From Druceiella hillmani (lineage: Eukaryota; Arthropoda; Insecta; Lepidoptera; Hepialidae): 64,000 bases of DNA. The position numbers and the translations under genes were made by a program. The notes under the pieces are model-generated. The model was not told the origin of the DNA. It saw nothing but the letters and a program-made list of their open reading frames with translations, and did no database searches. Location: contig JAYKKI010000029.1 in NCBI GenBank assembly GCA_039881145.1, positions 27,570,001 through 27,634,000 on the forward strand, read 5' to 3'. Below, piece by piece: positions 33,341 through 44,359 of the stretch (its first letter is position 1; every line of letters begins with the position of its first letter).

Positions 33341-35007
33341 TAATTTTCATCACATGTAGGACATACGAGAATCTGATGTTCACCGCATATACGCCTGGCA
33401 CATTTGCCGCATTGTTTGCGCGTGCTCAGGTCTCGAGCTCTACTACAAAAATCACTAGGTGTGCTTTAATAGGCATATTTATCACCTTTTATGTATCTAG
33501 TTCATACATATGGCGGGATTATTGCTACGAGAGCAATCTATTATAGCCAACTATAATACCAGTCCAGCCCCGTTCGACGCACGGCCGGGAATCGAACCCG
33601 GGTCCCTGCGGTGCGCCGCATCGTCAAAGGTTATATTGCCTTGTGATCAATGCAATACACTACGGCGATGACGGTATTCACCTGCGGCTGTAATTTTGAC
33701 AACCCGACACTACCTTCCTTTCAATTTTATACCTCTTGGTATATTTTGTTGGGAAATACGACGTTCAATATGAGTTCGTGCAAGTTCAGACCCAACTTCT
33801 TGTAGGTGGTGATGCCGAACAAGTTTTGTGGTAGGATTATTCATTTGGTATACTAATCCATCGATAAATATTATATGACACATAGTATTGTCGGCATATT
33901 TTGGCATTACCTTCTTGGGTTTTGATACAGAGCTCACAAACATGCAGTCAGATTGAAATCCGAAGGTCGAATCGTATGGTTCTCCATTTTGAGTATCTTG
34001 AGTTCTGATTTATTTTTTTTTAGTGTTTCAACAGTGGTAATTTTTTTTCTGAGTAATTATTTACACACAGGAACACTGGTGAACCAATGGTCTATCGTTA
34101 CATTACATCCCAAACCATACAATTGATTGAGAACTCGGTGTAAGATGTCTGGTACTTTATTCGACTATCTGAAAGAGCTCCCTGGTTGCATGTCCACGTA
34201 AATTTCGAAATTGTAGACATAGGAGTATTTGACATTCACAACCATCATTATTTTTATGCCAAATTTCGCCGGTTTATTTGACATATACTGTAAACATCTA
34301 CAGCATCCCTTGAATGATACTAACTGTTCATCAACGGTGAGTAATAATTCACTCGGTGAGTAATAATTCTTACATTTTTCTAACATGGTAATAATTATCT
34401 TACGTATTTAACCTGTTTCTAATATCATCTAAGCAAAGAGCACGCAAAAGAAATCTAAATATACTCTCGGACATGGTCGTGTTTACGATCTCAACACCAG
34501 TTCCTTCGACCCGCTCTACAGGTACCAATAACTAATAAAATTTATATTAGAGCTTTTACTTCTATCTCATCGGTGTTTGAAGCATCTCTGTCTCTTTAAT
34601 ACCTGCACTTTATAGTAACTATGAAAGTGTTAGTTGATTCAACCAAAACTTTGAAAATATTGGCATCAAGAAAAAGGAAGAAAGACTGAAGAGCAGTATT
34701 TACATCTACCGGACCTGGCGGGTGAGACATGATATTATGCGATCGTATTCTGAGAGCTAGCGGGGGTAGTTTCCTCCACTGTGTGCCATTACGAGATTGA
34801 TAGTAAGCCAAAAATAATAAAGGCGAATCGTCTTCCGAAGAACAGTTCAGTTTGCTCTAGATCATCTTCACAATTTTGTTCAGTTTTCGATTCATGTAAG
34901 GGGTCGTCCGATCCTACCTGATCTATAATGTCATCTTCCTCCTCCTCATTACCTGTTGAACTCTCACTTTCTTCCTCCTCCTTTTCCCCTATCCATCGTA
35001 AATACAA
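33341..35007 (-). pseudogene. Dead piggyBac transposase
   Basis: piggyBac transposases use a DDD RNase H-like core and a C-terminal Cys-rich DNA-binding domain. Reading down the minus strand: an acidic N-terminus (35007-34789, Glu/Asp-rich, then a serine stretch), QSRNGTQWRKLPP and RSHNIMSHPPGP (34811-34596), SIFRFLLRALCLDDIRNRL (near 34470-34400), LLTVDEQLVSFKGCC with the first catalytic Asp (about 34330), NVTIDHWFTSVPV with the second (about 34095), LARTHIERR (near 33780), and DLSTRKQCGKCARRICGEH then VCPTCDEN and stop at 33341. The third catalytic Asp region is not recognisable. Several frameshifts and stops occur. A SINE separates the catalytic part from the Cys-rich domain. Inactive. Confidence 0.8.
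33505..33675 (-). mobile_element. tRNA-derived SINE inserted in piggyBac
   Basis: On the minus strand TCGCCGTAGTGTATTGCATTGATCACAAGGC...CCTTTGACGATGCGGCGCACC leads to a perfect polymerase III B box (GGTTCGATTCCC, 33599-33588). The 3' part (TAGATTGCTCTCGTAGCAATAA...CATATGTAT) matches the 3' part of the 55.1 kb copy. This is the best-preserved head of the three copies. It cannot be a functional tRNA because no matching acceptor stem closes around it. It interrupts the transposase, so it is younger than the piggyBac insertion. Confidence 0.7.
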
Positions 35008-35394
35008 ATTTGCGATCCGTTTTCATCAGCCACAGTTTTCTAAAATGACACAAAATATGTAAATGAATGCACAAAAGGTACTATATAATAATAAAAACAC
35101 ATAATTTATTACATGTCAAATATAAAAAGTACAAAATATATAATAAATATTTACAATTTTGTCAAAATTCACAATAAAATTTGTATAATAAAAACTTTCG
35201 AGAACGCTCACGCGGGTTACATACGTAGCCCACCAACTTTTCTAGCTTATAACTCTTATGTACGTGTCCACGAGAACCGACACGCCATATTAATGGCGTG
35301 CCGATGTAGCACTGAGGTGAATGCAATTTAAAAATAAAATGGTGTAGAAACACATTGAGTTAACATGTAGCTCGCGCATGTAGTCTAGTGTTAA

Positions 35395-36305
35395 ACAACT
35401 TTTTTACTATAAGTGTAAGTACTGATGGTGTAAATATACTCGCCTGCTGTAGAGTCGCTGGAGTGGATAAAATATCAAGCACACCAAGAAATATTCTGGA
35501 GACACTATTTTCTTCTCTGCTTTCGAATTTTATCAATGATGAAGTGCTACAAACAATCTAGGACCAGAGAACTTGAAGAATTTATTAATAATTCTCACCT
35601 TAACATCACCGGTGAAAAGACGCGAGCTTAGGTCACAGAATACATCTCTCCCGAATGCAAATGCAAGCATTTTTACTCAGATACCAAAAAAGAGGCTAAA
35701 AGGTACCAATTAAAATATATATGTATAAAATTTAACATAATATATGCGCTCAAGGTCGATGAATCAAGTTTTATTGAAATCAAAAACTTAGTTTATTTAA
35801 AGAAGTGGCAATAATTTAATATGTTAACTTATTTTTGTATTGTCAATGGTCTCCGTTACTTACATTTGGATTAATTTTATTAATTTTTATATAATAATTT
35901 ATATAATAATAATTTATATATAATAATTTATATAATAAATTTATATAATAATTTTTTATCAGAATGAGAATACAATTAGAAATAAGCTGAAAGCCCTGAA
36001 TCCAAATATCCTCAACAGAAATCGCGCTGTAATTTTCCTACTTGAAATAAATTATAATAAAAGCATATTTGACGCTGAATTCCTGGATTCATCGTATAGC
36101 CTTTCGAAGAAACCGGTACTGTGCAAGGAAGAGAAAGTAATTGTAATTGGCGTAAAAAACATTTTCCAGTGAACCGTTTGAATGCTCGGGGGAGAGAAGT
36201 TGGGGATATTTGGCTTAGCGTTACTGTTAATAACAAAATAAACTTTATTATTTGCTTATGTTATTTACATACGTATATGACATGGATTCAGTAAATCTGA
36301 ATTTT
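35395..36305. other. Region without a supported gene
   Basis: No protein recognised; a 74-codon minus-strand frame at 36012-36236 is unassigned. A short AT minisatellite built of ATTTATATAATAA units lies at 35878-35957. Confidence 0.5.
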
Positions 36306-36601
36306 TTTTATTTTAAACCTCAAAGAAGAATTTTAAATGGAAAAACAATTGCGACTTTGTTTATATCGGTGAATTTAACAGTGTACATTGGGCTAACTGC
36401 CCTAATTCCACTTATATATTATTTTCCCCGGCACATAATCCTAAATCTGAATTCTTATTAGAAACCGAATTATTATGCGATCTCATGCATTTCGATACGA
36501 TCTTTAAAGGAAAAGCGTAAATACCATAAACGGTATAAGACATATGGTACACCTCTTGATTAAAACTCATTTGACTCACTACAAGAATCTCAACGATATA
36601 T

Positions 36602-36605
<4 letters not shown>

Positions 36606-36647
<42 letters not shown>
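36606..36647. repeat. (TA)n microsatellite inside LINE copy 1
   Basis: TA run located within the LINE coding remnant, between the KRK linker block and the RT start; the two other copies of this LINE have (TA)n at the equivalent place. Confidence 0.9.
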
Positions 36648-36651
<4 letters not shown>

Positions 36652-37478
36652 TTGTTCAGGAATGCTTTAAGCTTGTTGACGTGAAATATTTCTGAAGATA
36701 TGGCTGTAACAAAAAACGTCATCATAGCTCAATTGCTTGAGTGATATTCACATTAGCAGGGAATTTATTAAAATAAAAAAATCAAAATTCCCGACTTCAA
36801 CAAAGACGCTATGTAATATTCATTTACGATCTGATACAACTACTTAGGTCACCCTGTTTTCGCCATGCTGATGGCTCAACTGCTATCATGACATTACAAC
36901 ACTGCTATCATGACGTTAAAGACTACCTAAACTTACAACAAAACCTATTTGCAATAGCCGAGTGGTGTGTCTCTAATAGGGTGTTTTTGAATGTTGACAA
37001 GTGCTTTATTATTTCCTTCACTACTTCAAATATGAAACTTCATTTAAGTAAATGTTGGGCAGCTTGACAATGCAACGTATTCTGTTGAATGATATATACC
37101 TTTGGTGATGTATAGGCATATTTTTAATGAAAAACTGACATTTCATTCTCTCTACGATCATGTTCTTCATAAAGGTGCCCAAGTTCTAGGATTCATTCCC
37201 ATTCCACTATGGGATTTCAAAACCGTCACACTTATACATATCTATATTGTTCACTAATTGGAAGTATCCTCGGATATGGTCAAATTTGATCTCCAGAAGG
37301 CCACAATTCACACTGTGAGAGAAATGAAAAATTATAAAAAAGTTCTTGAATAATCTGTGTTACAGATTTACCTTGGATTTGTTATCACTAGCTACACATA
37401 GAAAAGCGCCGATCTATTTATTATATTTATACAAAATCATACAGTTGATTGCTCCTCTCTCCACTTTCCATTCAACTT

Positions 37479-37532
37479 CAACGCCCAACTCAGGTTCCGT
37501 ATAAGGTATACGGAACCTAAGTTGGGCGTTGA
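37479..37532. repeat. Small fold-back in left arm only
   Basis: TCAACGCCCAACTCAGGTTC and its reverse complement GAACCTAAGTTGGGCGTTGA face each other around CGTATAAGGTATACG. The right arm has only the first half of this structure, so the second half is a local inverted duplication within the left arm. Confidence 0.7.
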
Positions 37533-37879
37533 AGATAGACAATTACTACTAGAAGTTTATAATAATAATACCTCTTCTTATAACCTCTTAACACACATAT
37601 AGCCATTGTATAACAACATTGTTTCCACCATCTTTATTTGGACATTTTGGAAGCGGAATTATTTACATTTAAAAAGGAGAGACAAAATATATCATTTGTA
37701 AATTAAAGCTAAGCTAAAATAGAAATAATGTTGTATTCAGCACGTAGAAAATAATATAATTCTATGTTAATATTAATAATTGGTCAATATATTCTGTAAA
37801 CAATTTAATAACACAGTAAACTCTTGAATAACGTATTATAACTTGTATTGCGAGACCTTCAATAGATAAATAAAATAGA

Positions 37880-38260
37880 GTAGCGGAACGAATGAACCGA
37901 ACACTAGTTGAAAATTCAAAATTGTTATTGATCGACCCCAATCTCTCAAAACAGTGTTCGGTTTAAATAACGTAGACGGCCGCTTATCTCACTAATAAAT
38001 CTCCAACACGAATAGTGGAATATAAAACTCCAGAAGAAGTGTGGTCAGGAAAGAAAACAGACATCAGTCATCTGAAAGTATTTGGGCGTGAAACTATGAT
38101 CTACTGAGATCCCAGGGTAGAGAAGGTAATCTTAATTGGATGTTGTGAAAACACAAGATGGCACTTATTTATATTATCAAACTTAAGAACAGTAATAAAG
38201 TGTAGAGACGCGGTGTTTCTGAAATCTACCATTAAAATAAATCAAGTTCCAATGAATCTT
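37880..38260 (+). pseudogene. Copia integrase C-terminal fragment, left arm
   Basis: Copia integrase joins reverse-transcribed DNA to the host. VAERMNRTLVENSKLLLIDP begins at 37880. After a frame break come SPTRIVEYKTPEEVWSGKK (near 38010) and DISHLKVFGRETM, the highly conserved copia block just after the integrase core. A stop follows (IY-stop-DPR), then VEKVILIGCCENTRWHLF and VIKCRDAVFL. This is the standard order in Ty1/copia polyproteins. The integrase core upstream is missing because the LINE abuts at about 37875. Inactive. It is not the same piece as the gag/RNase H remnant at 22.5 kb. Confidence 0.8.
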
Positions 38261-39765
38261 ACGGTGTCAAAGTGCGATCAGGTATATCTTGCGCTTTGGA
38301 AAGTTCCCAACACACTATAAACTGGGAATCTGGCTAGGGAAACGCATCTCTGAATAAGTTCCCATTATATAAGAGCTCATATTTACTAAATACAATAATG
38401 GCAAGTCTTACACCGTTCAACATAGGGCTCAAATCAAGAAACAAACCGACAGGTTCTATTATAATCACTTGAAACAGGTGCTGTGAAAAATAAATAAGTT
38501 TATATTATAAACATTATATTATGACACATGTAAAAGACATGTTATTCAATATATTTTCATAGTATAAATAAAATTTATGTTGCAAATACTTTAATTGGTT
38601 TACTACGTGCTCTGAAACGTTTAAATGTATAGAAGTACGTACACAACTATCATGACGTTAAAGTCTAGCTACACTTATATAAATAGTATATCGTAGAAGT
38701 ATATTAAGTCTATGGTACGCAACCCTCCTAGTGCGAAGTCTACTCTTATTTGGCAAGTTTGTTGTATTATAAAAGACGTAATTCTGCGTATAAATATAGA
38801 TACTATCGTTTAACATTCACAGCTATTCTGTCTGTCTTCATTATAGGGGTGTTCTAGAGAGAAAAATTTACGTTGTTTTTGACAATATGTGTGGTTTGTC
38901 TTAACATTTATGTGCCAAAATCAGAAACGATTCAATTATGCTTAATAATAACTGTATGGTAATATGTAACCTGTAGACTCAAATAATTTACAGAGCGATA
39001 TTTGATATTGTTAAAAAAAATTCTGTGCAATACACAATGATGAATTGATAAAATGGTCGCTCTTAACTACATGAGTATTACTAGTAATCTGATTCCTTTT
39101 CCTGCTTTATGGGTCATCTTCGTTAATTAGCAAACATACGTTAAGTAAAAGGAAAAAAATAATATCTGTTTGAAATATACTGAATACTAAACGTCATGAA
39201 ATATCAATACTGAAGGAAATGTTTTATTTCATAAATCGTATAAGAATTTTACAAAGAATAATCGTTCATTTAATATCAATGACGCTTCAGCGAGAAAAAT
39301 CGTGCTTTATTTAATATTTAAAGAAGACGACTTTAATCATATTCAGTATATTTTCATACTATAAGGCAAGAACAACGTAATTTTTTATAAGAAATGAATA
39401 TAAACCCATTTTTCACTGTATGTATAAAATAACGCAGAGCATATTCATTAGAAAAGAATATTATAAGAAAGATACAATTATCTCTAAAGTTTGGGATTTA
39501 AGTAAAAAACTCTATTAACACTATAATTACGACTCATCTAAGATAAGGAGAATCATAAAATGAGTGCATTTTTCGTTGACTAATCTCAAATAATACGCTA
39601 ATTTATAAATAAACGTTACATTCGATATAAAAATGATATAGTTTATCTTTGAAGTCGGAAAGCAAGGTATATTGAAAAGGTATAAAGGCCTGTAGCATTT
39701 AATTCGATTTCAAGCATATGGGCGGTTTGTTCAAATTAAGGGCAATCTCTAAGTTTAATTATCAT

Positions 39766-39796
39766 CCACTTTTTCGAGCAATTCTCGAAAAAGTGG
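39766..39796. repeat. Perfect 13-bp hairpin
   Basis: CCACTTTTTCGAG, loop CAATT, CTCGAAAAAGTGG. Compact stem with 5-nt loop; function unknown. Confidence 0.6.
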
Positions 39797-41493
39797 TTGA
39801 AAACATAGACTTATATTACTTTCTAAGGACAGGCCCATAGCAACCGAAAAATGTCCCTCTAGAAACGGTGCTAAATGGCGATATTAGCAGCGTTCCGTTT
39901 CAGTTGACATTTCGATTCTCGTTAGTATGTTTATCCTGAAAACAGTCAAAAAATACCGGATTATGTAGAAAAATATCTTTAAATTACAGTTTGAACATTT
40001 TAAAAAAGGTCTATGTATGCTACCTTCGATTAATAAAAGTTTCTCATACGTACTTTTTGTTATTTATTGAAAAAATAGTTGTATTTTCCCTAACTATATG
40101 AATCCCACCGTTGTGACCTTGTCAGGACGTGTTTTCATACGTTACTTTTTTAAATATTCATTTTTCTTTGCTTTGAGTTTTGAGTAAAGTAAAATGAATT
40201 AGTATTTGTCCATCTGTCTGTCACTTCAATACCTCAAAAATATGTACAAAGGTTCATAGGTTTTGAGTCACTTAGTAATTTAATATAGCCAAAGCATATA
40301 CTTTTTGACAAAGCCTATACAAGAAAGACACATGTGCTTATACAGAGGTTGTGTTTTTAATTATTGAAGGCAATGTATGTATGCATGCTACTGTATGTAT
40401 GTATTAGATACATATAGAAGACAGAATCGACAAATGTTCTAGATAGTTTACCTTCCAAATAATAATTACCTTTACATATAATAATATTGAAACAGAGTGA
40501 ATTCTATATATGCAAAATATTTTAAAAAGAGTAATTTATTTAGTATATAGAATGATAATAGAAACCACAAAAACATTTTTTAGAATTTTTGTCTGTCTGT
40601 TAATTTGTGCGTCAATCACGCAAAATGTACTGGAAAGATGTTGATGAAATTTGGTACGGTAATAATTTATATCCAGGAGCAACATATCAGAGGGAAGAAT
40701 AAATTCTAATAACTTTGCTTATTCCAAATTTTATACGAACGAAATCATAGATACCAATTTTGCACTGAAGTAACAGGGTAAATGATTATCCACAAACATG
40801 CCGTAGATATGTATCTGTATATAGACAGAAAGTATTATAACATTATAATTTCTTTGAGAAAAGTTTATTTTTTTTAAATCTTAACCTTTTCAACGCCGAT
40901 GAAGTATATATCGGTGTTTGCATAATCGAATTACCAACGGTGATAGCCATAAGTACGCAACCTCCCGAAACAGAGAATAAAAGAAAACTGATTGGCACAG
41001 AATGAAGTTGAGATAATTAAGCTACTCTAGTTTTGAATCATTCCTGACATATCTATGTAATATAGTGCCTTCGTATCTACCTATTATAATTGTTTTTTGT
41101 TATAAAAATAACTTTTTTTATTACCTTATTTAAATTCCAAGCTATTTAAGCATTAACATATCAATATACATGCGCACAAATTGAAAACCAATGTTTTTTT
41201 TAATTTAGAAAAAAAATAATATTATTATATATATAGTCGGCCATGTGACTGACTAAGTAATTTCGTTTAATTGTAATAGATGATTGTTTTCGATTTGGAT
41301 TATGTTCCTTTGACTGTATCTTGATATTTAGATCAATGGTTGAGAAATGAACTCAGAGATTGAAAAAGTGGTTAAGAGTTAGACTTCTAGACTGCGTTAC
41401 ATTCGAGCCAACTGCGGTGTCTATTTGCTTGAAATTGTACTTAAGCATTAATTAAATAAAATGATCTTTTCAATAAATCTATTACCTAAATAC

Positions 41494-41527
41494 GATATAA
41501 ATCATGCTAATGGCCATGATTTATATC
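41494..41527. repeat. Perfect 13-bp hairpin next to the right arm
   Basis: GATATAAATCATG, loop CTAATGGC, CATGATTTATATC. It lies about 30 bp outside the inner end of the right arm. Confidence 0.6.
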
Positions 41528-42099
41528 TTTTTTTCATTTTTAAAATTCTGTACATCTAAAAACACCCCTATAATGAGGACAGCCAGAGTAGCTGCGAATA
41601 TTAAACGTTAGTATCTATATTTATATGCAGAATTACGTCTTTTATAATACAACAAACTTGCCAAATAAGAGTCGAGTTCGTACTAGGAGGGTTGCGTACC
41701 ATAGACTTAATACACTACTACGAAATACTATTTATGTTGCGTACGTACTTCTATACATTTAAACATTTAAACGTTTCAGAGCACGTAGTAAACCAATTAA
41801 AGTATTTGCAATATAAATTTTATTTATACTATGAAAATATATTGAATAGCATGTCTTCTACATGCGTCATAATATCATGTTAATAATATAAACTTACCTA
41901 TTTTTCACAGCACCTCTTTGCTGGTACTGGTGATTGTAATAGAACCTGTCGGTTTGTTTCTTGATTTGAGCCTCATATTGAACGATATAAGACTATCGAT
42001 TCTGGTATTTAGTAAATATGAACTTTTACATAATGGGATCTCATTCAGAGATGTGTTTCCCTAGCCAGATTCCCAGTTTATAGTGTGTTGGAAACTTTC

Positions 42100-42485
42100 C
42101 AAAGCGCAAGAACTTGATTTATTTTAATGGTAGATTTCAGAAACACCGCGTCTCTACACTTTATTACTGTTCTTAAGTTTGATAATATAAATAAGTGCCA
42201 TCTTGTGTTTTCACAACATCCAATTAAGATTACCTTCTCTACCCTGGGATCTCAGTAGATCATAGTTTCACGCCCAAATACTTTCAGATGACTGATGTCT
42301 GTTTTCTTTCCTGACCACACTTCTTCTGGAGTTTTATATTCCACTATTCGTGTTGGAGATTTATTAGTGAGATAAGCGGCCGTCTACGTTATTTAAACCG
42401 AACACTGTTTTGAGAGATTGGGGTCGATCAATAACAATTTTGAATTTTCAACTAGTGTTCGGTTCATTCGTTCCGCTACTCTATT
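42100..42485 (-). pseudogene. Copia integrase C-terminal fragment, right arm
   Basis: The same integrase fragment as at 37880-38260 in opposite orientation, with the same stop codons and frame break. NRTLVENSKLLLID lies at the high-coordinate end, EEVWSGKKTDISHLKVFG near 42310-42350, and the conserved VIKCRDAVFL near 42150. The shared disabling lesions show that the copy was already dead before the inverted duplication. Confidence 0.8.
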
Positions 42486-42489
42486 TTAT

Positions 42490-43633
42490 TTATCTATTGA
42501 AGGTCTCGCAATACAAGTTATAATACGTTATTCAAGAGTTTACTGTGTTATTAAATTGTTTACAGAATATATTGATCAATTATTACTATTAACATAGAAT
42601 TAACATAGAATTATATTATTTTCTACGTGCTGAATACAACATTTTTTCTATTTTAGCTTAGCTTTAATTTACAAATGATATATTTTGTCTCTCCTTTTTA
42701 AATGTAAATAATTCCGCTTCCAAAATGTCCAAATAAAGATGGTGGAAACAATGTTGTTATACAATGGCTATATGTGTGTTAAGAGGTTATAAGAAGAGGT
42801 ATTATTATTATAAACTTCTAGTATGATATATCTCTGTGAAGGTATACGGAAGCTGAGTCGAGCGTTGAAGTTGAATGGAGAGTGGAGAGAGGAACGATCA
42901 ACTGTATGATTTTGTATAAATATAATAAATTGCACTTTTCTCCGTGTAGCTGTTGATAACAAATTGAATCCAAGATAAATCTGTAACACAGAATATCCAA
43001 GAACTTCTTTTATAATTTTTCATTTCTCTCTCAGTGTGATTTACGAGATTACGAGAATACTTCCAATTAGCGAACAATATAAATATGTACAAATGTGACG
43101 GTTTTGAAATACCATAGTGGAATGGGAATGAATCCTAGAAGTTGGGTACATTTATGAAGAACATGATCGTAGAGAGAATGGAATGTCAGTTTTCCATCAA
43201 AGATTTCTGACAACAGAATACGTTGCATTGTCAAGCTGCTCAACATTTACTTAAATGAATTTTCATTTTTGAAGTAGTGAAGAAGATAATAAAGCACTTG
43301 TCAACATTCAAAAACACCCTATTAGAGACACACCACTCGGCTATTGCAAATAGGTTTTAAGTAGTCTTTAACGTCATTATAGTAGTATAGAACTTAAGTC
43401 CATCAGCGTGGCGAAAACAGGAAGACTTAAGTAGTTGTATCAGATCGTAAATGAATATTACATAGCGTCTTTGTTGCAGTCGAGACTTTTGATTTTTTTA
43501 TTTTAATAAATTCCCTACTAATGTGAATATCACTCAAGCAGTTGAGCTACGATGACCTTTTTTTTACAGACATATCTTCAGAAATATTTCACGTCAACAA
43601 GACTAAATATTTCTGAACAAATGCCATATGTAA

Positions 43634-43686
<53 letters not shown>

Positions 43687-44350
43687 TATATGTCGTTGAG
43701 ATTCAACAAGGCAAGTGCCTTGTATTGATTCGAACGAGTTTTAATCAAGAGGATTACCATATGTCTTATACCGTTTATGGTATTTACGCTTTTCCTCGTA
43801 TCGTTCTTCGCTTCGTTCGTCGCTTTTCCTCGTTCGTATCGAATCAGAACTAAACCATAAGAGATAGTTATTTGATTTTTCTCTTTATTATTTCATGTGT
43901 CATAAAATAATTGGACAGCAAAATTAATATCAGGTTTTTTCAAAAGTTGTTTCCAATCAACCGAATTTAGTTCATTTTGAATAACATCGAAATTACCTTT
44001 ATTGACATCGGGTCTCATAGATTTGATGAAATTAGGTCACTGATCTGAAAATTTAATATGGATAATGTTTGTCTGCACGGTTTAACGAAACAACACCAAA
44101 TACACTTATAAAAATAAGCGTAGATAAAGTAAAATCTTGAAACCTATTCATTTTATTAGGAGTATTGTTGAACTGCATAAGATTGCATAATAATTCGGTT
44201 TCTAATAATAATTCAGATTTAGGATTATGTGCTGGGGAAAATAACATGTAAGTGAAATTGGGAGGTCCAGTATACTCTGGGGGTGTTAAAGTCACCGATA
44301 CAAACAAAGTCGCGATTGTTTTTGCATTTAATATTCTTCTTTTAGGGTTA
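42490..44350 (-). pseudogene. LINE ORF2 remnant, copy 2
   Basis: Opposite-strand counterpart of copy 1. Its endonuclease part is longer: NPKRRILNAKTIATLFVSVTL, then TYMLFSPAHNPKSELLLETELL and NNTPNKMNRFQDFTLSTLIF in a 101-codon frame (44358-44053). It has the same RT deletion as copy 1 (junction near 43460, CATAGCGTCTTTG), the same KRK linker and a (TA)n tract at 43637-43690. It carries an extra imperfect GAAAAGCG...GAGGAAAAGCG duplication near 43790-43830. Frames are broken throughout. Confidence 0.75.
43637..43690. repeat. (TA)n microsatellite inside LINE copy 2
   Basis: TA run at the position equivalent to that in copies 1 and 3. Confidence 0.9.
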
Positions 44351-44359
44351 AAGTGCAAG

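Larger units (their letters stand above)
33036..35394 (-). mobile_element. piggyBac element with TTAA target duplications
   Basis: TTAA at 33036-33039 and at 35391-35394 bound the element, as expected for piggyBac insertions. The ends are related inverted repeats: inward from the left ACACAAGAGAGCACGCGCGG then GCTACACGTG, and inward from the right CACTAGACTACATGCGCGAG then CTACATG, about three quarters identical by eye. The transposase gene reads on the minus strand between them. An additional 20-bp perfect palindrome (CACGCCATATTAATGGCGTG, 35281-35300) lies 90 bp inside the right end. Total length is about 2.35 kb including a SINE of about 170 bp, close to the usual 2.4 kb. Confidence 0.75.
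36310..37880 (+). pseudogene. LINE ORF2 remnant, copy 1 (deleted RT)
   Basis: A non-LTR retrotransposon fragment encoding parts of an apurinic-type endonuclease and reverse transcriptase. The opening words parallel the GDFN-containing endonuclease region of the 47.2-kb copy (ATTGCGACTTTGTTTATATCGGTGAATTT). A KRK-rich linker block (AAAGCGTAAATACCATAAACGGTATAAG) and a (TA)n tract follow. The coding then jumps from the start of RT (near 36810) to the region after the QGS block, so most of the RT core is gone. NLQQNLFAIAEWCVSNRVFLNVDKC (read at about 36930-37005) and the C-terminal GAPIYLLYLYKI-like part follow. It ends near AATAGATAAATAAAATAG, next to copia sequence. Confidence 0.75.
36310..38857 (+). 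repeat. Left arm of large inverted duplication 1
   Basis: From about AACCTCAAAGAAGAATTTTAAATGG to CATTATAGGGGTGTTCTAGA this segment is found inverted at 41560-44350. Both arms contain a LINE followed directly by a copia integrase fragment. The left arm lacks about 350 bp present in the right arm (around 36500) and has small private insertions near 38240 and 38650. Arms are separated by a 2.7-kb unrelated spacer. Confidence 0.85.
38858..41559. other. Unique spacer between the arms, no supported gene
   Basis: AT-rich, not repeated in the arms. Near 40580-40700 it contains GTCTGTCTGTTAATTTGTGCG and CACGCAAAATGTACTGG...GAAATTTGGTACGG, typical words of a common lepidopteran repeat. Perfect small hairpins occur at 39766-39796 and 41494-41527. 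No protein recognised. Confidence 0.6.
41560..44350 (-). repeat. Right arm of large inverted duplication 1
   Basis: The inverted counterpart of 36310-38857. It keeps about 350 bp of LINE sequence (roughly 43800-44160) that the left arm has lost. Around 42108-42515 (copia integrase and LINE tail) I see no difference from the left arm over about 400 nt. Farther out (42850-43450) single-base changes and short indels are frequent. The inner end is ACACCCCTATAATG at 41560. Confidence 0.85.

Noticed and set aside
33580..33660. Possible tRNA gene on the minus strand (perfect B box)
   Set aside because: No acceptor stem or anticodon arm closes, and the same head recurs at 19.3 and 55.0 kb with SINE tails.
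36310..44350. Assembly artefact (collapsed or mirrored haplotypes) as an explanation for the inverted duplication
   Set aside because: The arms differ by an indel of about 350 bp, private insertions and many substitutions outside the identical patch, so a mirrored duplicate of one read set is unlikely, though long reads should settle it.
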